This document shows positions 1 to 5,469 of a stretch of DNA of 5,469 bases, piece after piece. The stretch is from a bacterium. Its GTDB lineage: Bacteria > Arandabacterota > Arandabacteria > Arandabacterales > Arandabacteraceae. A model generated the notes under the pieces. That model searched no databases. It was not told the origin of the DNA and saw only the letters and a program-made list of their open reading frames with translations. The stretch covers positions 1-5,469 of the forward strand of contig JALGWB010000154.1 in the NCBI GenBank assembly GCA_025774405.1. The letters run 5' to 3'. The position numbers were made by a program, and so were the translations under genes. Within the stretch, counting starts at the first letter, position 1. Every line of letters begins with the position of its first letter.

Positions 1-2
1 GC

Positions 3-1865
3 CAGGGTGGTTTCAGAGTTCCACTTTATCCCTACTTCCTGGCTGCTTGCTATTGGGTGTCTTCAAATCAACGCTGGATCGCATTGTTTGCTCAGGGGAT
101 CTTAGGTGCATTGGCCTGTGGCTTAGTGTTCTATATCGGGTCAACAGTCTTTGGTATCACGGCTGGAGCCATCGCCGGTTTCGGGCTGGTCTTCTATCGA
201 ATGGCATTTTTCTCAGACGGTCAATTGTTGCCAACCACGCTCTTCATCTACCTCGTACTTGTAGCGACTTACCTCCTCGTCAAAACCTTGAGGCGGAATC
301 ATGCACGCCACGCTTTGGGAGCAGGCATAGCTCTGGGGCTTGCTTTTCTCACGAGACCCGATGTGCTGCCGTTTGTGATAGCGGTCATTGCCATCCTCTG
401 TATAGTCTCAGGTATGAAGCGAGGCGCTTTGAACTCAGTCGCAATGATCATTCCGATTGTAGCAGTGATGGTTCTCCTTGGATGTCGCAACAAGATGATA
501 TCTGGTGACTTCTATGTCTTCTCACCCCAGGGTGCTGTGAATCTCTATGCGGGCAATTCATTGGCTTCAGATGGCAAAACCCCACGGGCACCCGCTACAA
601 AAAGCCGATATGAAATTACAGTTGATCCGAGCGATGATGCTATGCTTGTTGCGTCAAGGCTGGCCGCAAGTGAGGAGCTCGGAAGGGAACTCAGTGACCG
701 CGAACTGGGAGACTATTACATCGGTCGTACCCTGAGGGAGATTCGTGCCGATCCGGCAAGATGGATTCGGCTTTTGCTCAAGAAGGCTTACTACTTTATG
801 AATTCCTATGAGCATAGCGACATCAAGCCGTTGTGGAGACTGCCTGGAAGACACTCAAGGATGCTGAGCGTCCCATTTCCCTCGTATCTTGTGGTCATGC
901 CATTGGGCATCCTCGGTGCATTGCTCGTCCTGATACGTCGAATCAAACTGGGCTACATTATGGTAGCCGGCTTTGTCGCTTTTGCCCTCAACTGCATAAT
1001 CTTCTTCGTCTCTTGGAGAAATCGGCTTCCTGCAGTTGCATTTCTCTGGATTCTGGCGGGCTATGGTGTGACGCAGCTCATCCTGGATTTTTACCATAGA
1101 AAGTGGCGACGTGGAGCCATGGCCGCTATGCTTGTTCTGGCACTGGGATTGGTGTCGAGCTCTCGCTTCCTCGGCGTTGCAAGTGAACCTTTTGCAACGC
1201 AGTATCTGATAAATGAGGCGGCCGTATATGCAATGGACAGGAGGTATGATGAGGCGATTAGTATCTATCAGGAAGCAATAGCAAGCGATCCCATCAATCC
1301 CAGTCCTTACTATCTGCTTGGCAAGCTTTATGGAGCTCTCGGCAGAGTTGACGAATCCAGACAAATGATGGCCTTGGCTACGGAGCTTGAACCTGCATAC
1401 GTGCCGTATGCTCATTTTGCAGTCGGAGTGACTCTGACTTCCAGCGGAAACCTTGAAGGTGCAATCGAAGAATTCAGGCAGGCATTAGATGCCGATCCCC
1501 AGTTTGGACTTGCAGCCTATAATCTTGGGCTATGTCTGATGAATGTGGGCAGGTTTGAAGAAGCCAGGCAAGCCTTCAATCGAGCCGAGCAGCTTTGCCA
1601 GAATAATGTGCAGGCTATGGTTGGTATTGGAGCTGCGTGGGTGCGACTTGGAGAGCCACACCGGGCGGAAAGAATCATGGCAGCTCTTGTGAAGAAGTAT
1701 CCAGCGAATGTTGACATACTCTATACCATGGGGCTTGCACTCGAAGCCCAGGGAAGGGTTGATGAGGCCCTTGACTATTTCAGGCGGGTCTTGCGCTACC
1801 GGCCCAATCTTGCTGCAGTGAGATCTAAGGTAGAAGAGCTGCAGAGCCAGAAGTCGGTGAGATGA
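3..1865 (+). CDS. GT39/PMT-like membrane glycosyltransferase with C-terminal TPR repeats (5'-partial)
   Basis: The frame is open from the left edge, so the true start lies outside the window; 620 residues are visible (residue 1 = codon at 3). It probably transfers a sugar from a polyprenyl-phosphate donor on the outer face of the cytoplasmic membrane. Family-like signatures are RVPLYPYFLA at residues 5-14, GLAFLTRPD at 112-120, NLYAGNS at 180-186 before a hydrophilic loop (about 161-290), PARWIRLLLKKAYYF at 251-265, and SWRNRLP at 337-343. About ten hydrophobic segments lie near 26-45, 48-68, 77-94, 104-116, 121-136, 143-160, 294-312, 317-336, 343-362 and 372-388. Six TPR units follow from residue 402. 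The acidic first-loop motif expected to be catalytic in GT39 would lie upstream and cannot be checked. The stop codon overlaps the start of the peptidase gene. Sugar and acceptor are unknown. Other polytopic GT-C transferases with TPR tails are the main alternative. I am confident of the architecture, moderately of the GT39 assignment. Confidence 0.82.
   Translation, partial: QGGFRVPLYPYFLAACYWVSSNQRWIALFAQGILGALACGLVFYIGSTVFGITAGAIAGFGLVFYRMAFFSDGQLLPTTLFIYLVLVATYLLVKTLRRNHARHALGAGIALGLAFLTRPDVLPFVIAVIAILCIVSGMKRGALNSVAMIIPIVAVMVLLGCRNKMISGDFYVFSPQGAVNLYAGNSLASDGKTPRAPATKSRYEITVDPSDDAMLVASRLAASEELGRELSDRELGDYYIGRTLREIRADPARWIRLLLKKAYYFMNSYEHSDIKPLWRLPGRHSRMLSVPFPSYLVVMPLGILGALLVLIRRIKLGYIMVAGFVAFALNCIIFFVSWRNRLPAVAFLWILAGYGVTQLILDFYHRKWRRGAMAAMLVLALGLVSSSRFLGVASEPFATQYLINEAAVYAMDRRYDEAISIYQEAIASDPINPSPYYLLGKLYGALGRVDESRQMMALATELEPAYVPYAHFAVGVTLTSSGNLEGAIEEFRQALDADPQFGLAAYNLGLCLMNVGRFEEARQAFNRAEQLCQNNVQAMVGIGAAWVRLGEPHRAERIMAALVKKYPANVDILYTMGLALEAQGRVDEALDYFRRVLRYRPNLAAVRSKVEELQSQKSVR
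1206..1814 (+). repeat. Six tandem TPR units at the C-terminus of the glycosyltransferase
   Basis: Six consecutive units of 33-34 codons start near 1206, 1305, 1404, 1509, 1611 and 1713. They show the TPR pattern of a small residue or G at position 8, G-R/N in the turn, A at position 20 and a P near the end. Clear examples are YNLGLCLMNVGRFEEARQAF and YTMGLALEAQGRVDEALDYF, each followed by a helix-ending turn. The units follow the last membrane segment directly, so they form a helical solenoid tethered to the membrane. TPRs usually bind proteins or peptides; which side of the membrane these face is not settled by the sequence. The repeat exists at protein level only; the DNA units have diverged. 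Confidence 0.9.
1862..1865 (+). promoter_or_regulatory. ATGA stop/start overlap, probable translational coupling
   Basis: The glycosyltransferase stop TGA (1863-1865) lies inside ATGA, whose ATG (1862) begins the peptidase gene. No well-spaced Shine-Dalgarno sequence is visible: GGTGAG at 1856-1861 abuts the ATG directly, and the purine-rich AGAAGAG near 1832 is about 23 bases away. This favours re-initiation by ribosomes ending the upstream gene. The start is supported because it gives a complete signal peptide, because an in-frame stop (TAA at 1826) lies just upstream, and because no other start codon occurs between the two. Confidence 0.75.
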
Positions 1866-1933
1866 ACTCACTAAGGTCACGTCTTATCGTTGTTTCCATC
1901 TGGTTACCATTATGGGTCGGTTCATCAGTTGCC
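1862..1933 (+). other. Sec signal peptide of the M6 peptidase
   Basis: Residues 1-24 show a basic N-region (R5, R7), a hydrophobic core (LIVVSIWLPLWVG, 8-20) and a small-residue SSVA end, with likely signal peptidase I cleavage between A24 and M25. There is no lipobox cysteine, so this is not a lipoprotein signal. The next in-frame ATG is M25 itself, and starting there would remove the export signal. Confidence 0.85.
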
Positions 1934-4900
1934 ATGCCGCCGAGACCTGACTTGCTTGATAGGCTTGAGCCTGGGCAAGAGCTATCTCTTCCACTCGAGA
2001 TCTCTCAACTTGGTGCAATGGGCCTTCCTCAAAAGCCTCGGATTGAGTTTCCAGATACAATCGAGTGCCTTGTTCTGCTTGTTGATTTTGATGATGCTCC
2101 CGCTGATACTCTTGCCCATTCCATAGGTCATTTCGAGCGAATGCTTTTTAATGCCGACAGCCACAGCCTCAGAGACTATTACCTGTGGAATTCCTACGGC
2201 AAGCTCGACATAGTCGGTGAAGTCAAAGGATGGTTTAGACTTCCTCAGGTTCTTTCTTATTATGTAGACAACCGCAAGGGTATGGGCTACTACCCGCATA
2301 ATGCTCAAAAGATGATTGAGGATGCAATAATTGCGGCTGACCCCTTTGTTGATTTCTCGAAATTCGACAATGATGGTCCTGATGGCGTGCCATCAAGTGG
2401 TGATGATGACGGCTTCGTCGATTTCCTGCTTGTTGTCCACGGTGGTTCAGGCTATGAGTGGACACTCAATCCGGCTGACATCCATTCCCATGCAGGCAGA
2501 ATTCGGCCCCTGGAAGTTGACGGAGTCAGTATAAGAACCTATGCCACCGAGCCTGAGGACGGCAATGTTGGCACCTTTGCACATGAGCTCGGGCATCTTT
2601 TGGGTTTGCCCGATCTCTATGATCCGACGCTCAATTCGTTCGGATTGGGCATGTGGTCACTCATGGCTTATGGTTCCTGGGGTGGCGGTGACGGTTCTGC
2701 TCCAGTTGGATTGGATGCCTGGAGTAAGATAAGGCTCGGTTTCATAGAACCTGTGGTTATCGATAGCAATATCATGGACTATCACCTGGCAGATGTGGCT
2801 CACGGTGGCGTTGTGCTCAAGCTGTGGAGTGAGGCTGCTGCCGATGAGCAATACTTTCTCGTTGAGAATCGTCGAGCTACCGGGTGGGATGCCTATCTTG
2901 CAAGGTTTGGGGAGGGATTGCTTATCTATCATGTTGACGAAAGATACAGTGACAACTCGTCGCCGACAGGTCATCTCGTTAGCCTTGAGCAAGCCGATGG
3001 CCAATTCGATCTTGAGCAACGCAGGTTCTTTGGCTTTGGATCGGATGCTGGAGACCCATTTCCAGGTGAATCAGCCAATCGAGCCTTCTCATGGTGGACG
3101 ACTCCAAGCAATTATTCGAATGAGGGAACCCCTACCGAAGTCAGTGTTCTCAACATCAGTGACCCCGGTGAGGTGATGACCTTCGATGTCAGTGTCTGGT
3201 CACCTATAGTGCTTCTTGAGGACTATGTTGTTGACGATTGTCGCGGCGACGGTGACGGAAGACCTGAACCCGGCGAGGATGTTGACATTCTGGTTAGACT
3301 GCACAATCATGGATTCACCTGCGAGAACCTGCGGATTGAGTTGACCTGCAGTGATCCACGAATAGAAGTCACCCAGTCACTGGCATTGCTAGAGCAGCTG
3401 GACAAAGACCAGATCTCCCAGCCTCTAACTTTCGCAATGGAGATAGGACAGGATGTGCTTGAACCTTACGAGGTGAAGCTCGATCTTGCAATTTCGGCGG
3501 ATTACGCTTTTGGAACCTATCAATATTCGGAAGATTTCACCTTTGCAGTGCCTTTGCATCTGATGAGAGGTTTTCCAGTTCAGGCCGAAGGTGGCATCGT
3601 TGCCTCACTCGCAACTGCTGATTTCGATGGGGATGGACTCCAGGAGATTGTTGCCTGTAGCCGGCTCGGAAATGTCTATGTGCTGAAAGTCGATGGTAGC
3701 CTCAACGGTTCGCCTTTCCGACTGGGACAGGCCATATATTCAAAGCCAGCAATTTGCGATATCGATCTTGATGGACAGCGGGAAATGGTGATTAGCACGG
3801 TACCGGGACTGGTCTATGTGCTCGATCCGGATGGTACAGTTGCCAATGGCTGGCCAAGACAGATGGGATCAGGTACCTATTCATCTCCTGTGCTGGCGGA
3901 TCTCGATGATGATGGACTTGTGGAGATTATTTGCCCATCAACTGACGGCGGGATCTATGCGTGGAATGAGGATGGGCGACCTGTCAATGGCTGGCCCAAA
4001 CACCTCGACGAGAAGTTCTGGATGTCTCCGGCCACAGCAGATATTGATCAAGACCATCGTCCTGAAGTCGTCATCGGCGGTTATGGGGGAAAGCTCTATG
4101 TGATTGAGGGTGATGGCTCAATTGCTCCTGGCTGGCCGGTAATGGTTGGTCGTGGCTGTGGAAGAGGATCTCCCTCAATAGCGGATTTTGATGGCGATGG
4201 CGTTCCGGAAATCGCTGTCTCGGGGCTTTTCTCAAATTCAACCTATCTGGTTGAGCCAACTGGAACGATTCATCCTGGCTGGCCCAGATGGTCCTACAAT
4301 TGCAGCGAACTCAGTAGCCCGGTTGCTGCTGACATAGACAATGATGGTGTCCCCGAGGTGGTCGTGTCTACATCTTGCGGGACAATCGTGGCATGGAATG
4401 GTGACGGCAGCCTCTGCACGACAATCACTGGTGATGCTCCCGATCCCATGCACAATTGTGAACCAATCCTGTGTGACCTTGATGGTAATAGCACCATCGA
4501 GGCGGTCGCGGGTACTTCTGGCAAACCAGGTGGAGAGGTGTACGGTTTCGGTCGAACTGGCATAGTCGTCGGTTTTCCAATCTCCATCGGCAGTGCGATT
4601 CGCTCAACGCCAGTGATATGCGATTTCGACGGGGATGGTAGTTTTGAGATAGCCTCAGCCACCACAGATGGAGATATATACCTCTGGCGCTTCATAGGTA
4701 CCAAGGGGGCTGGCAGGATGGAGCATCGCGAAGCCAGAGGTAATGCATGGAATACAGGTCAATATGGCTTCAGGGCAAAAGACAATCTGCCCCTGGCGGA
4801 TCTGGTAGTGTATGCCAAAGACATTTCCGTCACCCCGGCACACCCCCTTCAAGGTGAGCAAAGCATCATCACCGTTAAAATTGCCAACAACGGTCATGCA

Positions 4901-5469
4901 GACGCGCTAGGTTTCAGGGTTGATGCATACTGTGACAGCATTAAACCTGAGAACTTGATCGACTCGGTTACTGTTGCACTACTCGGAGCGAAGTCAGATA
5001 GAGTTGTGACGCTTCGATGGCAGGTGCCTTCAGGGCAACCGACAAGGCAGATCCACGTTCTCCTCGATGCTGCCGATGTTGTTATTGAGCGACTCGAGCT
5101 TAACAACCATGCGGCAAGCAGGGTGTATCTATCGCTTGCAGATTTAGCGATTGACTTTGAAAGTGTTGAGCCGTTCCCGGTCATCATAGGCGACTCGTGC
5201 CGGATAAGATTGAAGCTTTCGAATCGGGGTCAGGATGGAGCCATGGATTTCACCGTCGGCCTCTATGATAGTGTGATTGACGATTCCCGCCGAATTGCCC
5301 AGTTCAGGATTGACTCACTTGCCATTGATGAAACCCGAGAGCTTATAGCCTGGCACAGGATGGATGAATTCAAGGATGACTTTGTACGGCTATGGGCTGT
5401 GTGTGACGGTGAACATAGAATAGTCGAATACTACAGGAGCAACAATGTTGCCAGTTATGATGTGGCATC
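1862..5469 (+). CDS. Secreted M6-family metallopeptidase with FG-GAP propeller and CARDB domains (3'-partial)
   Basis: The frame runs open for 1202 codons from ATG 1862 to the right edge. The N-terminus is a signal peptide (residues 1-24). A short pro-region (about 25-62) precedes a peptidase domain (about 65-446) with the M6 landmarks SLRDYYLWNSYGKL (102-115), an Asp-rich DNDGPDG segment, FAHELGHLLGLPDLYD with H241, E242 and H245, M268 in MWSLMAYGSWGG as probable Met-turn, YFLVENRR (331-338) and GLLIYHVDE (352-360). HExxH supplies two zinc ligands and the general base; D251 fits the metzincin-like HExxHxxGxxD extension as third ligand. A beta-sandwich (about 450-565), eight FG-GAP/VCBS-type repeats (about 570-970) and two CARDB-like domains (about 978-1090 and 1091-1202) follow. 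Known M6 members are secreted proteases such as Bacillus InhA and Vibrio PrtV, but those lack this long tail. Active-site residues are intact, so it is probably an active extracellular or cell-surface protease. Substrate is unknown, and any C-terminal sorting signal lies outside the window. Confidence 0.9.
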   Translation, partial: MNSLRSRLIVVSIWLPLWVGSSVAMPPRPDLLDRLEPGQELSLPLEISQLGAMGLPQKPRIEFPDTIECLVLLVDFDDAPADTLAHSIGHFERMLFNADSHSLRDYYLWNSYGKLDIVGEVKGWFRLPQVLSYYVDNRKGMGYYPHNAQKMIEDAIIAADPFVDFSKFDNDGPDGVPSSGDDDGFVDFLLVVHGGSGYEWTLNPADIHSHAGRIRPLEVDGVSIRTYATEPEDGNVGTFAHELGHLLGLPDLYDPTLNSFGLGMWSLMAYGSWGGGDGSAPVGLDAWSKIRLGFIEPVVIDSNIMDYHLADVAHGGVVLKLWSEAAADEQYFLVENRRATGWDAYLARFGEGLLIYHVDERYSDNSSPTGHLVSLEQADGQFDLEQRRFFGFGSDAGDPFPGESANRAFSWWTTPSNYSNEGTPTEVSVLNISDPGEVMTFDVSVWSPIVLLEDYVVDDCRGDGDGRPEPGEDVDILVRLHNHGFTCENLRIELTCSDPRIEVTQSLALLEQLDKDQISQPLTFAMEIGQDVLEPYEVKLDLAISADYAFGTYQYSEDFTFAVPLHLMRGFPVQAEGGIVASLATADFDGDGLQEIVACSRLGNVYVLKVDGSLNGSPFRLGQAIYSKPAICDIDLDGQREMVISTVPGLVYVLDPDGTVANGWPRQMGSGTYSSPVLADLDDDGLVEIICPSTDGGIYAWNEDGRPVNGWPKHLDEKFWMSPATADIDQDHRPEVVIGGYGGKLYVIEGDGSIAPGWPVMVGRGCGRGSPSIADFDGDGVPEIAVSGLFSNSTYLVEPTGTIHPGWPRWSYNCSELSSPVAADIDNDGVPEVVVSTSCGTIVAWNGDGSLCTTITGDAPDPMHNCEPILCDLDGNSTIEAVAGTSGKPGGEVYGFGRTGIVVGFPISIGSAIRSTPVICDFDGDGSFEIASATTDGDIYLWRFIGTKGAGRMEHREARGNAWNTGQYGFRAKDNLPLADLVVYAKDISVTPAHPLQGEQSIITVKIANNGHADALGFRVDAYCDSIKPENLIDSVTVALLGAKSDRVVTLRWQVPSGQPTRQIHVLLDAADVVIERLELNNHAASRVYLSLADLAIDFESVEPFPVIIGDSCRIRLKLSNRGQDGAMDFTVGLYDSVIDDSRRIAQFRIDSLAIDETRELIAWHRMDEFKDDFVRLWAVCDGEHRIVEYYRSNNVASYDVA
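2054..3199 (+). other. Peptidase M6 catalytic domain
   Basis: Residues 65-446 of the exported protein. The domain opens with the strand CLVLLVDF, continues through the YY-x3-NSYGKL segment, an Asp/Gly-rich loop (DNDGPDGVPSSGDDDG) suited to calcium binding, and the zinc motif at 2582-2596. It closes with a beta-rich part holding VENRR and IYHVDE. All landmarks occur in the usual order with no frameshift or internal stop. The pro-region before it is only about 40 residues, short if the enzyme is kept latent by a classical prodomain. Confidence 0.85.
3212..3562 (+). other. Beta-sandwich linker domain with a DGDGRPEPGE loop
   Basis: Residues about 451-567. After the peptidase domain comes VVDDCRGDGDGRPEPGED (456-473), the 'D-x-D-G-x-x-E-P-G-E' loop common at the start of Ig-like domains in large secreted bacterial proteins. 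It is followed by alternating strands such as VDILVRLHNHG and YEVKLDLAISA. The acidic loop probably binds calcium. It holds three cysteines (C460, one in FTCENL, one in ELTCSDP) where the catalytic domain has only one, C69. Most likely it is a structural spacer between protease and propeller. The domain family is not named with certainty; CARDB-like or NEW3-like are the candidates. Confidence 0.6.
3569..4771 (+). repeat. Eight tandem FG-GAP/VCBS-type repeats, probable eight-bladed beta-propeller
   Basis: Eight units recur at 46-49 residues, anchored on acidic loops beginning at D587, D633, D680, D727, D775, D824, D872 and D921: DFDGDGLQE, DIDLDGQRE, DLDDDGLVE, DIDQDHRPE, DFDGDGVPE, DIDNDGVPE, DLDGNSTIE and DFDGDGSFE. 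Each loop is preceded by a S/T-P-x-x-x or similar strand and followed by hydrophobic strands, a 'G-x-I/V-Y-x-W/L' strand, a D/E-G turn and usually a GWP or GFP motif. DxDxDG loops of this kind bind calcium in FG-GAP and integrin-alpha propellers. Units 4 (DQDHRP) and 7 (DGNSTI) have lost part of the consensus. The block closes with RGNAWNTGQYGF (959-970), a motif often found after such propellers. The role is probably binding to protein, glycan or surface. Confidence 0.85.
4793..5131 (+). other. CARDB-like beta-sandwich domain 1
   Basis: Residues about 978-1090. It begins with LADLVVYAKDISVTP, then an 'ITVKIANNGHADA' strand-turn, and ends with IERLELNNHAASRVYL. The start 'ADL-x-V' and the end 'E-x-x-x-x-NN-x-A' are the usual limits of CARDB (cell adhesion related domain in bacteria), an Ig-like fold in exported proteins. 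It probably serves as a spacer or adhesive stalk. No catalytic residues are expected. Confidence 0.75.
5132..5469 (+). other. CARDB-like beta-sandwich domain 2 (may run past the edge)
   Basis: Residues about 1091-1202. It repeats the layout of the preceding domain: SLADLAIDFESVEPFP, then CRIRLKLSNRGQDGA, then EHRIVEYYRSNNVASYDVA, matching the 'E-x-x-x-x-NN-x-A' end. It is in direct tandem with domain 1 and shares its order of strands but little exact sequence. The reading frame continues beyond the window, so more CARDB copies or a C-terminal anchoring or sorting signal may follow. Confidence 0.7.

Noticed and set aside
57..59. GTG at 57 as the start of the glycosyltransferase
   Set aside because: The frame stays open to the left edge and the upstream residues RVPLYPYFLA fit the family, so the GTG is an internal valine codon; the gene begins outside the window.
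47..508. 153-codon + strand frame overlapping the glycosyltransferase
   Set aside because: It is an alternate frame of a clearly coding membrane protein and its product is rich in R, S, H and C without domain logic.
855..1415. 186-codon antisense open frame on the - strand
   Set aside because: It lies wholly opposite the glycosyltransferase, has no recognisable domain and an odd composition (rich in C, H, Q, S), and shows no membrane or signal features; it is a shadow of the + strand gene.
1866..1934. Possible promoter or terminator at the gene junction
   Set aside because: The genes overlap, there is no GC-rich hairpin followed by a T run, and no convincing -35/-10 pair upstream of 1862.
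1890..2126. Small hydrophobic + strand frame near the gene junction
   Set aside because: It overlaps the signal peptide and pro-region of the peptidase in another frame. Its hydrophobicity comes from T-rich codons read out of phase.
4294..4704. 136-codon antisense frame under the propeller repeats
   Set aside because: It is Pro/Ser-rich and sits opposite repeated Gly/Asp codons (GGT, GAT), which readily give open frames on the complement; no independent coding evidence.
3569..4771. About 144-base periodicity considered as a DNA-level repeat or CRISPR-like array
   Set aside because: The period is in the protein (46-49 residues) and the DNA units are diverged, with no identical repeats or unique spacers.

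Overview
The window is almost entirely coding on the + strand. It holds two genes, each cut by a window edge, joined by a 4-base ATGA overlap. There is no RNA gene, mobile element, CRISPR array, promoter, terminator or intergenic stretch. Both termini and the wider neighbourhood lie outside the window.

Positions 3-1865 carry the C-terminal 620 residues of a multi-spanning membrane protein. It resembles glycosyltransferase family 39 (PMT/ArnT-like, lipid-linked sugar donor) and ends in six TPR units. Positions 1862-5469 carry the first 1202 residues of a large exported protein. In order it has a signal peptide, a short pro-region, an M6-family (immune inhibitor A-like) zinc metallopeptidase with HELGH, a calcium-loop-bearing beta-sandwich, eight FG-GAP/VCBS-type repeats that probably form a beta-propeller, and at least two CARDB-like beta-sandwich domains. 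The reading frame is still open at the right edge.

The organism is a bacterium with roughly balanced base composition. Giant secreted M6 peptidases with FG-GAP and CARDB modules, the 'GNAWNTGQYG'-type motif closing the propeller, and GT39 proteins with TPR tails are typical of environmental lineages around the FCB group and related candidate phyla (for example Zixibacteria, Eisenbacteria, Latescibacteria) or deltaproteobacteria-like genomes. This placement is an inference from architecture, not from a marker gene.

The two genes are very probably co-transcribed and translationally coupled. An attractive but unproven reading is that the membrane glycosyltransferase modifies exported beta-rich proteins, the adjacent peptidase being a candidate acceptor. 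The layout 'polytopic transferase plus C-terminal TPRs' is reminiscent of the eukaryotic TMTC O-mannosyltransferases, which act on cadherin beta-sandwich domains.
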